From NCBI RefSeq assembly GCF_002563675.1, contig NZ_PDJC01000001.1, positions 3,198,477 to 3,262,476 on the forward strand: a DNA stretch of 64,000 nucleotides, given 5' to 3'. The notes beneath the pieces were generated by a model. That model saw only the letters and a program-made list of their open reading frames with translations. It was not told where the DNA came from and searched no databases. Made by a program: the position numbers and the translations under genes. Below, in pieces: positions 34,630-41,532 of this stretch (position 1 is its first letter; each line of letters starts with the position of its first letter). The stretch is from Propionicimonas paludicola. Its GTDB lineage: Bacteria; Actinomycetota; Actinomycetes; Propionibacteriales; Propionibacteriaceae.

Positions 34630-35692
34630 GAAGCTGCGCGATGAGTTGATGACGTCGGCGGAGACCTTCGCGCCGGCCACCGACTTCGAGGCCGTCCTGG
34701 CTCGGGCACGGCAGGCGCGGCAGAACCGGACGGCGCTGCGCCTGGTCGTCGTGGCGGCCGTGGTGATGGTCGCGGGCGCTGTCGGCTGGTCGACCGCCCC
34801 GCACTGGTTACTCGGAGGATCGGCCCCGGTGCTGGCCACGCCGTCTCCGGTGCCTACGGCCAGCCAGTCCGTGCGGCCGAGCGTTAGCCCGGGGACCAAG
34901 GAGTCGGTCACGTTTGGTTCCGCGGACGGCTTGGGTGCTCCGGTGAAGCAGCTGAAAGTGACGGCCGAGCGGCTTTCAACGCCGGACAGCTACCAGCTGA
35001 ACTTCGTAGTGACGGCGACAGATGGCAAGGTTCAGCGCGTGCGTCCCGAGCCGTCTGGGGATGAGCGGGCCGCGCTGGGCGGATCGGGCCCGCTGCTGGT
35101 GGCTCTGATCCCGGGCCGCATCGACGACATCTACTGGAGTGATCGGCAGTACGGGGCCGCCAACCGGATCAAGCCCGAGAAGGTCGCCATGCGCTACCTG
35201 CCGCAGGTCGACGCCACCGTCGCGGTCGCGATGGCCGACGTGAACGTGGACGCTGCAGCGATGGGTTGTGTCTGGATCGGAACCGAAGGAACTGGTCATG
35301 ACTGTTCCAACGGCGCGGTCGCAAGCGTGGGGATCACGCTGTCCACGAGCGGACGGACCGGCACCCTCATCTGGGACAAGGCTCTGGGCCTCGACGTGAT
35401 GACCGTGTCGGACGGCGGAAGACTCGGCGGCGTCGAGCCTGCGTCCGAGCCGAACTGGACCACGCTCGGCTCTGGAGGGGTGCTGACGACCATGGTGGTC
35501 CTGCCCAGGGGAGCCTCCCTTCTGGACCAGAGCTTCGAGGGGGACGGTGTCGAGTGGGGCACGGGCAGCTTCGAAGATCGGCAGGTGATCCTTGCCTCCA
35601 GCAAGGAGCCCAGCTACATCCGTTCGGTGTTCAGTCAGGTCACCTACCGAGCTGCGGACGGACGTGAGGCCACCTGGAAGGCACCCAGCTGA
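34613..35692 (+). CDS. Single-pass membrane protein paired with sigma factor, unit 1 (putative anti-sigma)
   Basis: 359 residues. A 43-residue cytoplasmic N-terminus (LDEKLRDELMTSAETF...FEAVLARARQARQN) precedes one membrane helix (about 44-61) and an APVLATPSPVPT linker. An ectodomain of about 280 residues follows, with the cysteine pair CVWIGTEGTGHDC. No HxxxCxxC zinc anti-sigma motif is present. Start and stop overlap with the sigma gene imply coupling; an anti-sigma role is inferred from position only. Confidence 0.8.
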   Translation: MNELDEKLRDELMTSAETFAPATDFEAVLARARQARQNRTALRLVVVAAVVMVAGAVGWSTAPHWLLGGSAPVLATPSPVPTASQSVRPSVSPGTKESVTFGSADGLGAPVKQLKVTAERLSTPDSYQLNFVVTATDGKVQRVRPEPSGDERAALGGSGPLLVALIPGRIDDIYWSDRQYGAANRIKPEKVAMRYLPQVDATVAVAMADVNVDAAAMGCVWIGTEGTGHDCSNGAVASVGITLSTSGRTGTLIWDKALGLDVMTVSDGGRLGGVEPASEPNWTTLGSGGVLTTMVVLPRGASLLDQSFEGDGVEWGTGSFEDRQVILASSKEPSYIRSVFSQVTYRAADGREATWKAPS

Positions 35693-35709
35693 CGTCGGTG
35701 GACGGTATT

Positions 35710-35821
35710 GGAACCGTCCCCGGCAAACGCTGGGACCAGGGTGGACGGGTGGCGTGGTACGGAATCGGAACCGTCCCCAACCCGTGTGACAAGGGGTTGG
35801 TACGAAATGGGAACCGTCCCC
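35710..35821. repeat. Three GGAACCGTCCCC elements between sigma unit 1 and the nitrilase gene
   Basis: Copies at 35710-35721, 35767-35778 and 35810-35821, all in one orientation. The last is preceded by GGTACGAAATG, the reverse complement of the 33900 extension, so these inverted copies flank the sigma unit (33857-35821). Confidence 0.85.
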
Positions 35822-35823
35822 GC

Positions 35824-36600
35824 TCAGGGGAGCGGGCGGGTGTGGGCCAGGACGGGGAGGCGCAGCCGGACGGCAGGGACCTCGGCCAGGTCGAGGTCGA
35901 TGAAGGCCAGTTCGGGGTCGTCGCCGAGTTCGAGGAGCACCTCGCCGGTCGGTGAGACCACCATCGAGTGGCCGATCCCGGTGGCCAGCCCCGGACGGGC
36001 GTCCGGCCCGGCGGCCTGATCGACGGCAACCACGAAGCTGGTCGAGTCCATGGCCCGGGCCGTGACCAGAGTGCGCCACTGATGCAGCTTGCCCGGCCCG
36101 GACGCCCAGGAGGCCGGCAGGACGATCAGCTCGGCTCCGCCGCGAGCCAGCGAGGTGAACAAGGTCGGGAACCGGACGTCGTAACAGGTGGCCAGCCCGA
36201 CCTGATGCGTCCCCAGCGAGAAGGACGCCAATGCCGCGCCCGGCTCGATGTCGTCGGACTCGGCCTGGCCGAAGGCGTCGAACAGATGCAGCTTGTCGTA
36301 GTGGGTTTCGGCGGCGCCGGTGACCAGCAAGGTGTTGCGGGCCCGTCCGGCGCCGGGGGTGAACATGCCGAGCACCACGGTCAGGTCGGCCTCGACAGCC
36401 AGCTGGCGCACCTGGCCGGCCCACGGCCCGTCCAGCGGTTGGGCCGCCCGGTGGGCAGCCCCGGCGAACGAGCTCATCGTGGCTTCCGGGAACACCAGGA
36501 GCTCGGCCCGTCCGGCGGCGCGAGCGATGTGATCGGCGACCAGGTCGAGGTTCTGCGACGGGTCGGTGCCGGAGCGAAGTTGGGCCAAGGCGACGCGCAT
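35824..36600 (-). CDS. Carbon-nitrogen hydrolase (nitrilase superfamily)
   Basis: 258 residues with the nitrilase triad: E39 in LVFPEAT, K103 in HYDKLHLFDAFG, and C139 in ATCYDVRFP. The DAFG.AESDDIEPG segment resembles omega-amidase/NIT2-like and deaminated-glutathione amidase (Nit1) enzymes, but the substrate is unproven. It is transcribed opposite to the sigma units on either side and starts at 36600, 70 bp before the unit 2 promoter. Confidence 0.9.
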   Translation of the reverse strand: MRVALAQLRSGTDPSQNLDLVADHIARAAGRAELLVFPEATMSSFAGAAHRAAQPLDGPWAGQVRQLAVEADLTVVLGMFTPGAGRARNTLLVTGAAETHYDKLHLFDAFGQAESDDIEPGAALASFSLGTHQVGLATCYDVRFPTLFTSLARGGAELIVLPASWASGPGKLHQWRTLVTARAMDSTSFVVAVDQAAGPDARPGLATGIGHSMVVSPTGEVLLELGDDPELAFIDLDLAEVPAVRLRLPVLAHTRPLP

Positions 36601-36669
36601 GCCTCCAGCCTGACACGCCCACGCCCCAGAGCACCGCCCACAATCTCGAAATCAGCGACCCGCGGCAGG

Positions 36670-36696
36670 CAACCTCGCGGGTCGCGGCTGCGTAGG
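36670..36696 (+). promoter_or_regulatory. ECF-type promoter of sigma unit 2 (CAACC-N15-GCGTAGG)
   Basis: CAACC at 36670-36674 and GCGTAGG at 36690-36696 with a 15-bp spacer, 29 bp before the sigma ATG at 36726. The downstream bases (ACAGGGTGAAG) are also conserved with the unit 3 and unit 4 promoters. Confidence 0.8.
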
Positions 36697-36725
36697 ACAG
36701 GGTGAAGCAAGACGAAAGAGGCCAG

Positions 36726-37235
36726 ATGTTCGGATCTTCCACCCCCACTCGGGACACCGAGTTCGCCGACTTCGTCCGGACGTCCTCGCGCAGCCTGACC
36801 CGCACCGCTTATCTCCTGTGTGGCGACCGGGCTCTCGCGGACGATCTGGTCCAGGAAGCGCTCCTCAAGACCTACCTGGCCTGGCGCCGGGTACGGCCCG
36901 GCGAGGCCACCGGCTACACCCGACGGGTGCTGGTGAACCTCAACATCGATCGGTGGCGCAGACGTCCGCCGGTGCCGGCCGAACTGGCCGAGCAGCCGTT
37001 CACCGATCAGGGCCCCGCCCAGGTCGACGACCGGGATCAGATCGTCCGGCTGTTGGCCGGACTGCCCACCCAGCAGCGACGCGTGATCGTCCTGCGCTAC
37101 TTCGACGACTTGTCCGAGGCGGCCACCGCCGAACTCCTCGGAATCAGCACCGGCGCGGTGAAGTCGGCCTCCTCGCGGGGCCTGGCCGCGCTTCGCCAGC
37201 ACTACCAGATGGCCGATGAAGGAGGCCTGCGATGA
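36726..37235 (+). CDS. SigE-family ECF RNA polymerase sigma factor, unit 2
   Basis: 169 residues. Region 2 is SLTRTAYLLCGDRALADDLVQEALLKTYLAWRRVRPG with TGYTRRVLVNLNIDRWRR; region 4 is LPTQQRRVIVLRYFDDLSEAATAELLGISTGAVKSASSRGLAALR. The linker is short. ATG at 36726 is preceded by AAAGAGG; a GTG at 36702 is an alternative. The stop overlaps the next gene by 4 nt (ATGA). It follows the CAACC-N15-GCGTAGG promoter. Confidence 0.93.
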   Translation: MFGSSTPTRDTEFADFVRTSSRSLTRTAYLLCGDRALADDLVQEALLKTYLAWRRVRPGEATGYTRRVLVNLNIDRWRRRPPVPAELAEQPFTDQGPAQVDDRDQIVRLLAGLPTQQRRVIVLRYFDDLSEAATAELLGISTGAVKSASSRGLAALRQHYQMADEGGLR

Positions 37236-38377
37236 ACGATCTTGAGGAACTGCTGCGCACCGACCTGGCTCGGGCCGCCGAGCCGATCGACTCCGGCCTG
37301 GACGCGAATGACCTGCTCGCCACTGGACAGCGGGCTCGCCGCTCCCGGGCGATGCGGGTTGGCGCCGGGCTCACCGCCGTGCTGGTCACCGTGGCCGGCC
37401 TGGGCCTCGCCGTGGCCGCCACCGTCGCCAACGGCGGACGGGCTCCGGTGCTGGCCACCCCGTCCCCGGCTCCGTCGGTCTCGGTGACCCCTTCGGTGAG
37501 CTCGGCAACCCCGTCGGTCAGCCCAACGAGCGGCGACACCGTCCCGGGGAAGGCAACGTTCGACCTGACCGGCTTCGGCATGAACAAGACCCATTCTCCC
37601 TTCGACCAGTTGGTAGTGGTGGCCAAGCCGACCGGCACCGGGATGACGTCGATCACCGCCACCGGCAGCAAGCTCGGCCAGGCGGACCAGCAGACCACTG
37701 CGCAGATCGAAGCCGGCCGGACGTCGGCAGCCTTCGTTGCCCTTGGCAAGCGAGTGGTGGTGACGCTGGTTCCGGGGACGGCCACTCGCGCCGGTCTGTC
37801 CACCGGCCTGAATGTCGGTCTACGGGCAAGCGACACCAAGGTCCTTCCCGGAACCGGACTATCCGCACTCGTCACGGTCTTCGAGCGCGGCGTGGCCGAG
37901 CCAACCAAGGATGTCGGCGTCATCTGGCAGACCCCGGACGGCTCCCTGTACTCGACCTCGGGGGCGGAGGTGCCCAGTGCGGAAGTGACGGTCGCTGGGG
38001 CGCGGACCCGGGTCTACCGGTCGGAGGAGATCGGGGAACTCGGCCTGTGGGGCGACGGCGGCACGTTCAGCGGCACGAGCATGGCGATCAAGGACGCGAC
38101 GCCGTCCAGCTTGATCGGTGGCGGCGTCGGCCACTGCGGCGAGGTCCCGCCCACCGGCTGCACCTGGGCCAACTTCGTGGCGCTGCCACCGGGGACGACC
38201 AAGCTGCAGCTCACCCTCAACCCGAAAGCTCCGGATTCGGACTGGACATCGGCCACGCTCTCGGACGGCTGGGTGATGGTGGTCGCGGTGAACCACGCCA
38301 GCGAGGAGACGAGCACGGTCGTGGTCTCTGCTGACTACGTGGACGCCTCCGGCAAGGCAGTGCATTTGGGTAAGTAG
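37232..38377 (+). CDS. Single-pass membrane protein paired with sigma factor, unit 2 (putative anti-sigma)
   Basis: 381 residues: a cytoplasmic segment of about 42 residues (LEELLRTDLARAAEPI.....LLATGQRARRSRAM), a membrane helix (about 43-65), and an APVLATPSPAPSVSVTPS linker. The ectodomain has the cysteine pair CGEVPPTGC, then LPPGTTKLQLTLNP, a block also recognisable in units 3 and 4. No zinc-binding anti-sigma motif is present. It overlaps the sigma gene by 4 nt. Confidence 0.8.
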   Translation: MNDLEELLRTDLARAAEPIDSGLDANDLLATGQRARRSRAMRVGAGLTAVLVTVAGLGLAVAATVANGGRAPVLATPSPAPSVSVTPSVSSATPSVSPTSGDTVPGKATFDLTGFGMNKTHSPFDQLVVVAKPTGTGMTSITATGSKLGQADQQTTAQIEAGRTSAAFVALGKRVVVTLVPGTATRAGLSTGLNVGLRASDTKVLPGTGLSALVTVFERGVAEPTKDVGVIWQTPDGSLYSTSGAEVPSAEVTVAGARTRVYRSEEIGELGLWGDGGTFSGTSMAIKDATPSSLIGGGVGHCGEVPPTGCTWANFVALPPGTTKLQLTLNPKAPDSDWTSATLSDGWVMVVAVNHASEETSTVVVSADYVDASGKAVHLGK

Positions 38378-38388
38378 CAGTCGAGTTA

Positions 38389-38425
38389 CCGACAGCGCCC
38401 CGGCCACCCCGCGGGGCGCTGTCGG
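38389..38425 (+). terminator. Rho-independent-like terminator after unit 2
   Basis: CCGACAGCGCCCC (38389-38401) and GGGGCGCTGTCGG (38413-38425) form a perfect 13-bp stem with an 11-nt loop, 12 nt past the stop codon. A near-copy follows unit 3 (40145-40183), so unit and terminator were duplicated together. There is only a short T-rich end (TGTCTGT). Confidence 0.8.
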
Positions 38426-38474
38426 TGTCTGTGCGGGTCTCCTGGCTCGCGCCACATTCGACGGAGTTCGGCGT

Positions 38475-38501
38475 CAACCAAACCGTCCGCCGTGGCGTAG
38501 G
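38475..38501 (+). promoter_or_regulatory. ECF-type promoter of sigma unit 3 (CAACC-N15-GCGTAGG)
   Basis: CAACC at 38475-38479 and GCGTAGG at 38495-38501 with a 15-bp spacer, 29 bp before the sigma GTG at 38531. The GCAGGGTTGAG that follows resembles units 2 and 4. Confidence 0.8.
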
Positions 38502-38530
38502 GCAGGGTTGAGAGCACCGAGGAGGAACAC

Positions 38531-39037
38531 GTGGGCACCGAACGGGTCAGTCGCCGCGAGCAGGAGTTCGCTGAGTTCTTCGCGGCCGCCTCGCCCTATC
38601 TGGCGCGCACGGCGTATCTGCTCAGCGGTGACCGCGAGGTCGCCAAGGAGCTCACCCAGGAGGCGCTGGCCCGCACCTATGCGGTCTGGTGGCGGCTGCG
38701 TCCAGAAGACGCCCGCGGCTATGCCCGCCGGGTGCTGGTGAACCTGAACGTCGATCGGTGGCGGCAGCGCGGGCCGCAGGCTGTCGAGCTGGCCGACTAT
38801 GCGACGTCCGGCTCGGCCGAGTCCGCCTACGACGACCGGGACGAGGTGGCCCGGCTGCTGCGGACGCTCTCGCCACAGCAGCGTCAGGTGATCGTGCTGC
38901 GCTATTTCGACGATCTCAGTGAGGCCGAGGTGGCCCGCAGCCTCGGAGTGAGCGCGGGCACGGTGAAAGCGGCCTGCTCGCGAGGACTGGCCAATCTGCG
39001 CCGGACAACGGCCGCAGCGAAGGAAGGGGAGCGGTGA
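38531..39037 (+). CDS. SigE-family ECF RNA polymerase sigma factor, unit 3
   Basis: 168 residues starting at a GTG with GGAGG 7 nt before it. Region 2 is YLARTAYLLSGDREVAKELTQEALARTYAVWWRLRP with GYARRVLVNLNVDRWR; region 4 is LSPQQRQVIVLRYFDDLSEAEVARSLGVSAGTVKAACSRGLANLR. The stop overlaps the next ATG (TGATG). Very similar to unit 4. Confidence 0.93.
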   Translation: MGTERVSRREQEFAEFFAAASPYLARTAYLLSGDREVAKELTQEALARTYAVWWRLRPEDARGYARRVLVNLNVDRWRQRGPQAVELADYATSGSAESAYDDRDEVARLLRTLSPQQRQVIVLRYFDDLSEAEVARSLGVSAGTVKAACSRGLANLRRTTAAAKEGER

Positions 39038-40137
39038 TGGACGAACGTGAGGCCCGCATGCACGCCGGCTTGACCCAGCTGGCTGAGCCGGTGGCCGAGG
39101 TTCCCGACCTGGACCAGGTCGTCGCCCGCGGACGGCAGCTGCGCCAGCGGCGACGGATGGCCGGGATCGCCGGCGGGACGGCAGCGGTACTGGTCGCCGC
39201 GGCCGGCCTGGGCCTGGTGCTCACCTCCAGCATCTTCGCCAACAACGGACGGGTGTCCGTGGTGGCCACACCGTCGCCGGCTCCGTCCACGGCGGCCCGG
39301 CAGATCGGCGTGGGCGCCACCGAGGAGGCGCACATCGCGCTCCCGCCGCTCGGGCTGACCTCCGGCGTGTACGACGTCCGCTTCCGTGCCACCAAGACGG
39401 CAACGGGGATCGACCTGAAGGTGACCGCGGTCAGTCAGTCGGGCAACTTCAGCACCGAGCAGCTCAACCAGGATCGCAACCCGGCCGGCTTCGATCTCGA
39501 GGAAGGACTCCGGGTCGGCCTGCTCACCGATCGGGCGAGCTGGTTCACCCCGGTCGACAACAAGGGCCAGTCCGGCCTGGTCAGCTACACCGCCGAGCTG
39601 CCCGACTTCGGGGTCACAGTGTTCGTGGTGGCTCCCCAGGACGGGGCCAAGCTGAACAGCCTGGCCGCGCTCGCCTGGCGCGGCTCGGACGGGCAGCTGC
39701 GCTCGGTGGAGACCTCCGGAGGCCCCCGCGACTCGGTGGCCGCGGACATGCCGTCCGCCCGGTTCGTGGTGGACGGGCATACCGGCACCCTGGCCTCGTT
39801 GGAGCACAACGATCTTCTGGCGCTGGTTGACTACGACGGGCTCGGGTATGCGATGAACGTCCGCGAGGCGCAAGGCAACTGTCGCTTCGCCGGGTCGTCG
39901 ACCAAGGAGGTAGGCCAGGACGAGGTGTGGGAGTCGCTGGCCATCTGCCCGCTGCCGATCGGGGCCACTCAGATCACGCCGATCCTGGCCCCCGGGGTGA
40001 GTGACTGGAAACTGGTGACCGTCGGGGATCGTCCGGTCGTGGTCGTCCCCTACGACAAGGGCACACTCGCCCAGATCGTCACCGGGCTCCGCTACACCAC
40101 CGGCACCGGGAAGCAGGTCGAGACCAAGGTCGGGTAG
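39037..40137 (+). CDS. Single-pass membrane protein paired with sigma factor, unit 3 (putative anti-sigma)
   Basis: 366 residues: a cytoplasmic segment of about 43 residues (DEREARMHAGLTQLAEPVAEVPDLDQVVARGRQLRQRRR), a membrane helix (about 44-66), and a VVATPSPAPST linker. The ectodomain has two cysteines 23 residues apart (NCRFAGSS...AICPLPIG) just before PIGATQITPILAPGVSDW. No zinc anti-sigma motif. ATG at 39037 overlaps the sigma stop; GTG at 39034 is possible. Confidence 0.8.
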   Translation: MDEREARMHAGLTQLAEPVAEVPDLDQVVARGRQLRQRRRMAGIAGGTAAVLVAAAGLGLVLTSSIFANNGRVSVVATPSPAPSTAARQIGVGATEEAHIALPPLGLTSGVYDVRFRATKTATGIDLKVTAVSQSGNFSTEQLNQDRNPAGFDLEEGLRVGLLTDRASWFTPVDNKGQSGLVSYTAELPDFGVTVFVVAPQDGAKLNSLAALAWRGSDGQLRSVETSGGPRDSVAADMPSARFVVDGHTGTLASLEHNDLLALVDYDGLGYAMNVREAQGNCRFAGSSTKEVGQDEVWESLAICPLPIGATQITPILAPGVSDWKLVTVGDRPVVVVPYDKGTLAQIVTGLRYTTGTGKQVETKVG

Positions 40138-40144
40138 CAGCGTG

Positions 40145-40183
40145 ACCGACAGCGTCCCGTCCACCCCCGGGGGCGCTGTCGGT
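40145..40183 (+). terminator. Rho-independent-like terminator after unit 3
   Basis: ACCGACAGCG (40145-40154) and CGCTGTCGGT (40174-40183) with inner TCCC/GGGG pairing. Sequence is nearly the same as the unit 2 terminator. Its distal end abuts the ATPase promoter (TACCCT at 40193). Confidence 0.8.
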
Positions 40184-40205
40184 GCCAGCGCCTACCCTCG
40201 GTGAG

Positions 40206-40931
40206 GTGACGGCGTTCAGTTCGCTCCCGGTGCGAGAGGTGCGGCTGCGTCCGGGCGTGGAGCAGGTCGGCTGGCCGTTCACGCTCGGGCCGGTGGCCCA
40301 GCTGGCCGCCGAGGGCCTGGAGCTGTCGGAGCTGACGATCCTGGTGGGGGAGAACGGGGTCGGCAAGTCGACCATCGTCGAGGCCATCGCCATGGCCTAC
40401 GGGCTGAATGCCGAGGGCGGCAGCACCAACTTTCAGCACAGCTCGCGGCCCAGCGAGTCGGGGCTGCACGAGCACCTGCAGCTGACCCGCGGCCTGGCCC
40501 GTTCGAAGTGGGGCTACTTCCTGCGGGCCGAGACCATGCACGGGCTGCTCACCTACCTGGAGGAGCATCCCTCGCCGGCCGATCCGGAGCGTCCGTATCA
40601 CGAGTACTCCCACGGCCAGGCGTTCCGCGAGCTGCTCACCACCAAGCTCGGCCACATGGCCGGACGTGGTGGCTTCCTGGTGCTGGACGAGCCCGAGGCC
40701 GGTCTGTCGCTGCTCTCCCAGATCGCGCTGGCCAATCAGCTGCGTGAGCTGCGCAGCGACGGGATCCAGGTGCTGCTGGCCACCCACTCCCCGATCCTGG
40801 CCGCGATTCCAGCGGCTCAACTGATCGAGCTGGACGAGACCGGCTTCGAGCCGCGCCGCTGGGATCAGCTGCTCACCGTGGCCCTCTACCGGCGATTCCT
40901 GGCCGACCCGGGCTACTTCGGCCTTGACTAG
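40206..40931 (+). CDS. AAA/ABC-type ATPase (COG3910-like)
   Basis: 241 residues: Walker A GENGVGKST (about 43-51), a signature-like YSHGQAFRELL, Walker B FLVLDEPEAGLS, and a H-loop in LLATHSPILA. There are no membrane domains or neighbouring permease, so it is a soluble ATPase of the SMC/OLD-like class; function unknown. The GTG at 40206 is 7 nt after TACCCT (40193-40198), a leaderless arrangement. It stands between sigma units 3 and 4 but has a different promoter type. Confidence 0.88.
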   Translation: MTAFSSLPVREVRLRPGVEQVGWPFTLGPVAQLAAEGLELSELTILVGENGVGKSTIVEAIAMAYGLNAEGGSTNFQHSSRPSESGLHEHLQLTRGLARSKWGYFLRAETMHGLLTYLEEHPSPADPERPYHEYSHGQAFRELLTTKLGHMAGRGGFLVLDEPEAGLSLLSQIALANQLRELRSDGIQVLLATHSPILAAIPAAQLIELDETGFEPRRWDQLLTVALYRRFLADPGYFGLD

Positions 40932-40969
40932 GCCCAACTGAGCCCGTCCGGGCGTTCCGCGTTCGCGCT

Positions 40970-40996
40970 CAACCATTCGGCCGGCCCCTGCGTAGG
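40970..40996 (+). promoter_or_regulatory. ECF-type promoter of sigma unit 4 (CAACC-N15-GCGTAGG)
   Basis: CAACC at 40970-40974 and GCGTAGG at 40990-40996 with a 15-bp spacer, 29 bp before the sigma ATG at 41026. The motif overlaps no gene and repeats the spacing of units 1-3 exactly. Confidence 0.8.
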
Positions 40997-41025
40997 GCAA
41001 GGTGAGGATGGAAGAAGGGCAGCTA

Positions 41026-41532
41026 ATGGCCGGGCAAGCGACCGCGAAGCGGCAGGCGGAGTTCACCGAGTTCGTGAACGCGTCGGTCGGCTATCTGACC
41101 CGCACCGCCTTCCTGCTCTGCGGTGACGCCGAGCTTGCCAACGACCTGGTTCAAGAGGCGCTCACCCGGACCTATGCGGCCTGGTGGCGGGTCCGTCCCG
41201 ACGATGCCCGCGGCTATGCCCGTCGGGTGTTGGTGAATCTGAGCGTCGATCGGTGGCGGCGCCGTGGCCCGGAGTCGGTCGAGCTGACCGAGTTCGCGGC
41301 GTCCGGCTCGGCCGAGGCCGGCGTCGACGATCGGGACGAGATCGTCCGGTTGTTGCGGACGCTCTCGCCCCATCAGCGGCGGGTGATCGTGCTGCGCTAC
41401 TTCGACGATCTGACTGAGCCCGAGGTGGCCCGCACCCTCGGGGTGAGCGTGGGCACCGTGAAGTCGGCCTGCTCGCGCGGGCTGGCCATGCTGCGTGAGC
41501 AACTGACCCCGATCAAGGAGGGGGAACGGTGA
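41026..41532 (+). CDS. SigE-family ECF RNA polymerase sigma factor, unit 4
   Basis: 168 residues. Region 2 is YLTRTAFLLCGDAELANDLVQEALTRTYAAWWRVRP with GYARRVLVNLSVDRWRRR; region 4 is LSPHQRRVIVLRYFDDLTEPEVARTLGVSVGTVKSACSRGLAMLR. ATG at 41026 follows GAAGGG; upstream GTG and ATG codons are alternatives, but 41026 places the promoter at the same distance as in the other units. The stop overlaps the next ATG (TGATG). Confidence 0.92.
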   Translation: MAGQATAKRQAEFTEFVNASVGYLTRTAFLLCGDAELANDLVQEALTRTYAAWWRVRPDDARGYARRVLVNLSVDRWRRRGPESVELTEFAASGSAEAGVDDRDEIVRLLRTLSPHQRRVIVLRYFDDLTEPEVARTLGVSVGTVKSACSRGLAMLREQLTPIKEGER

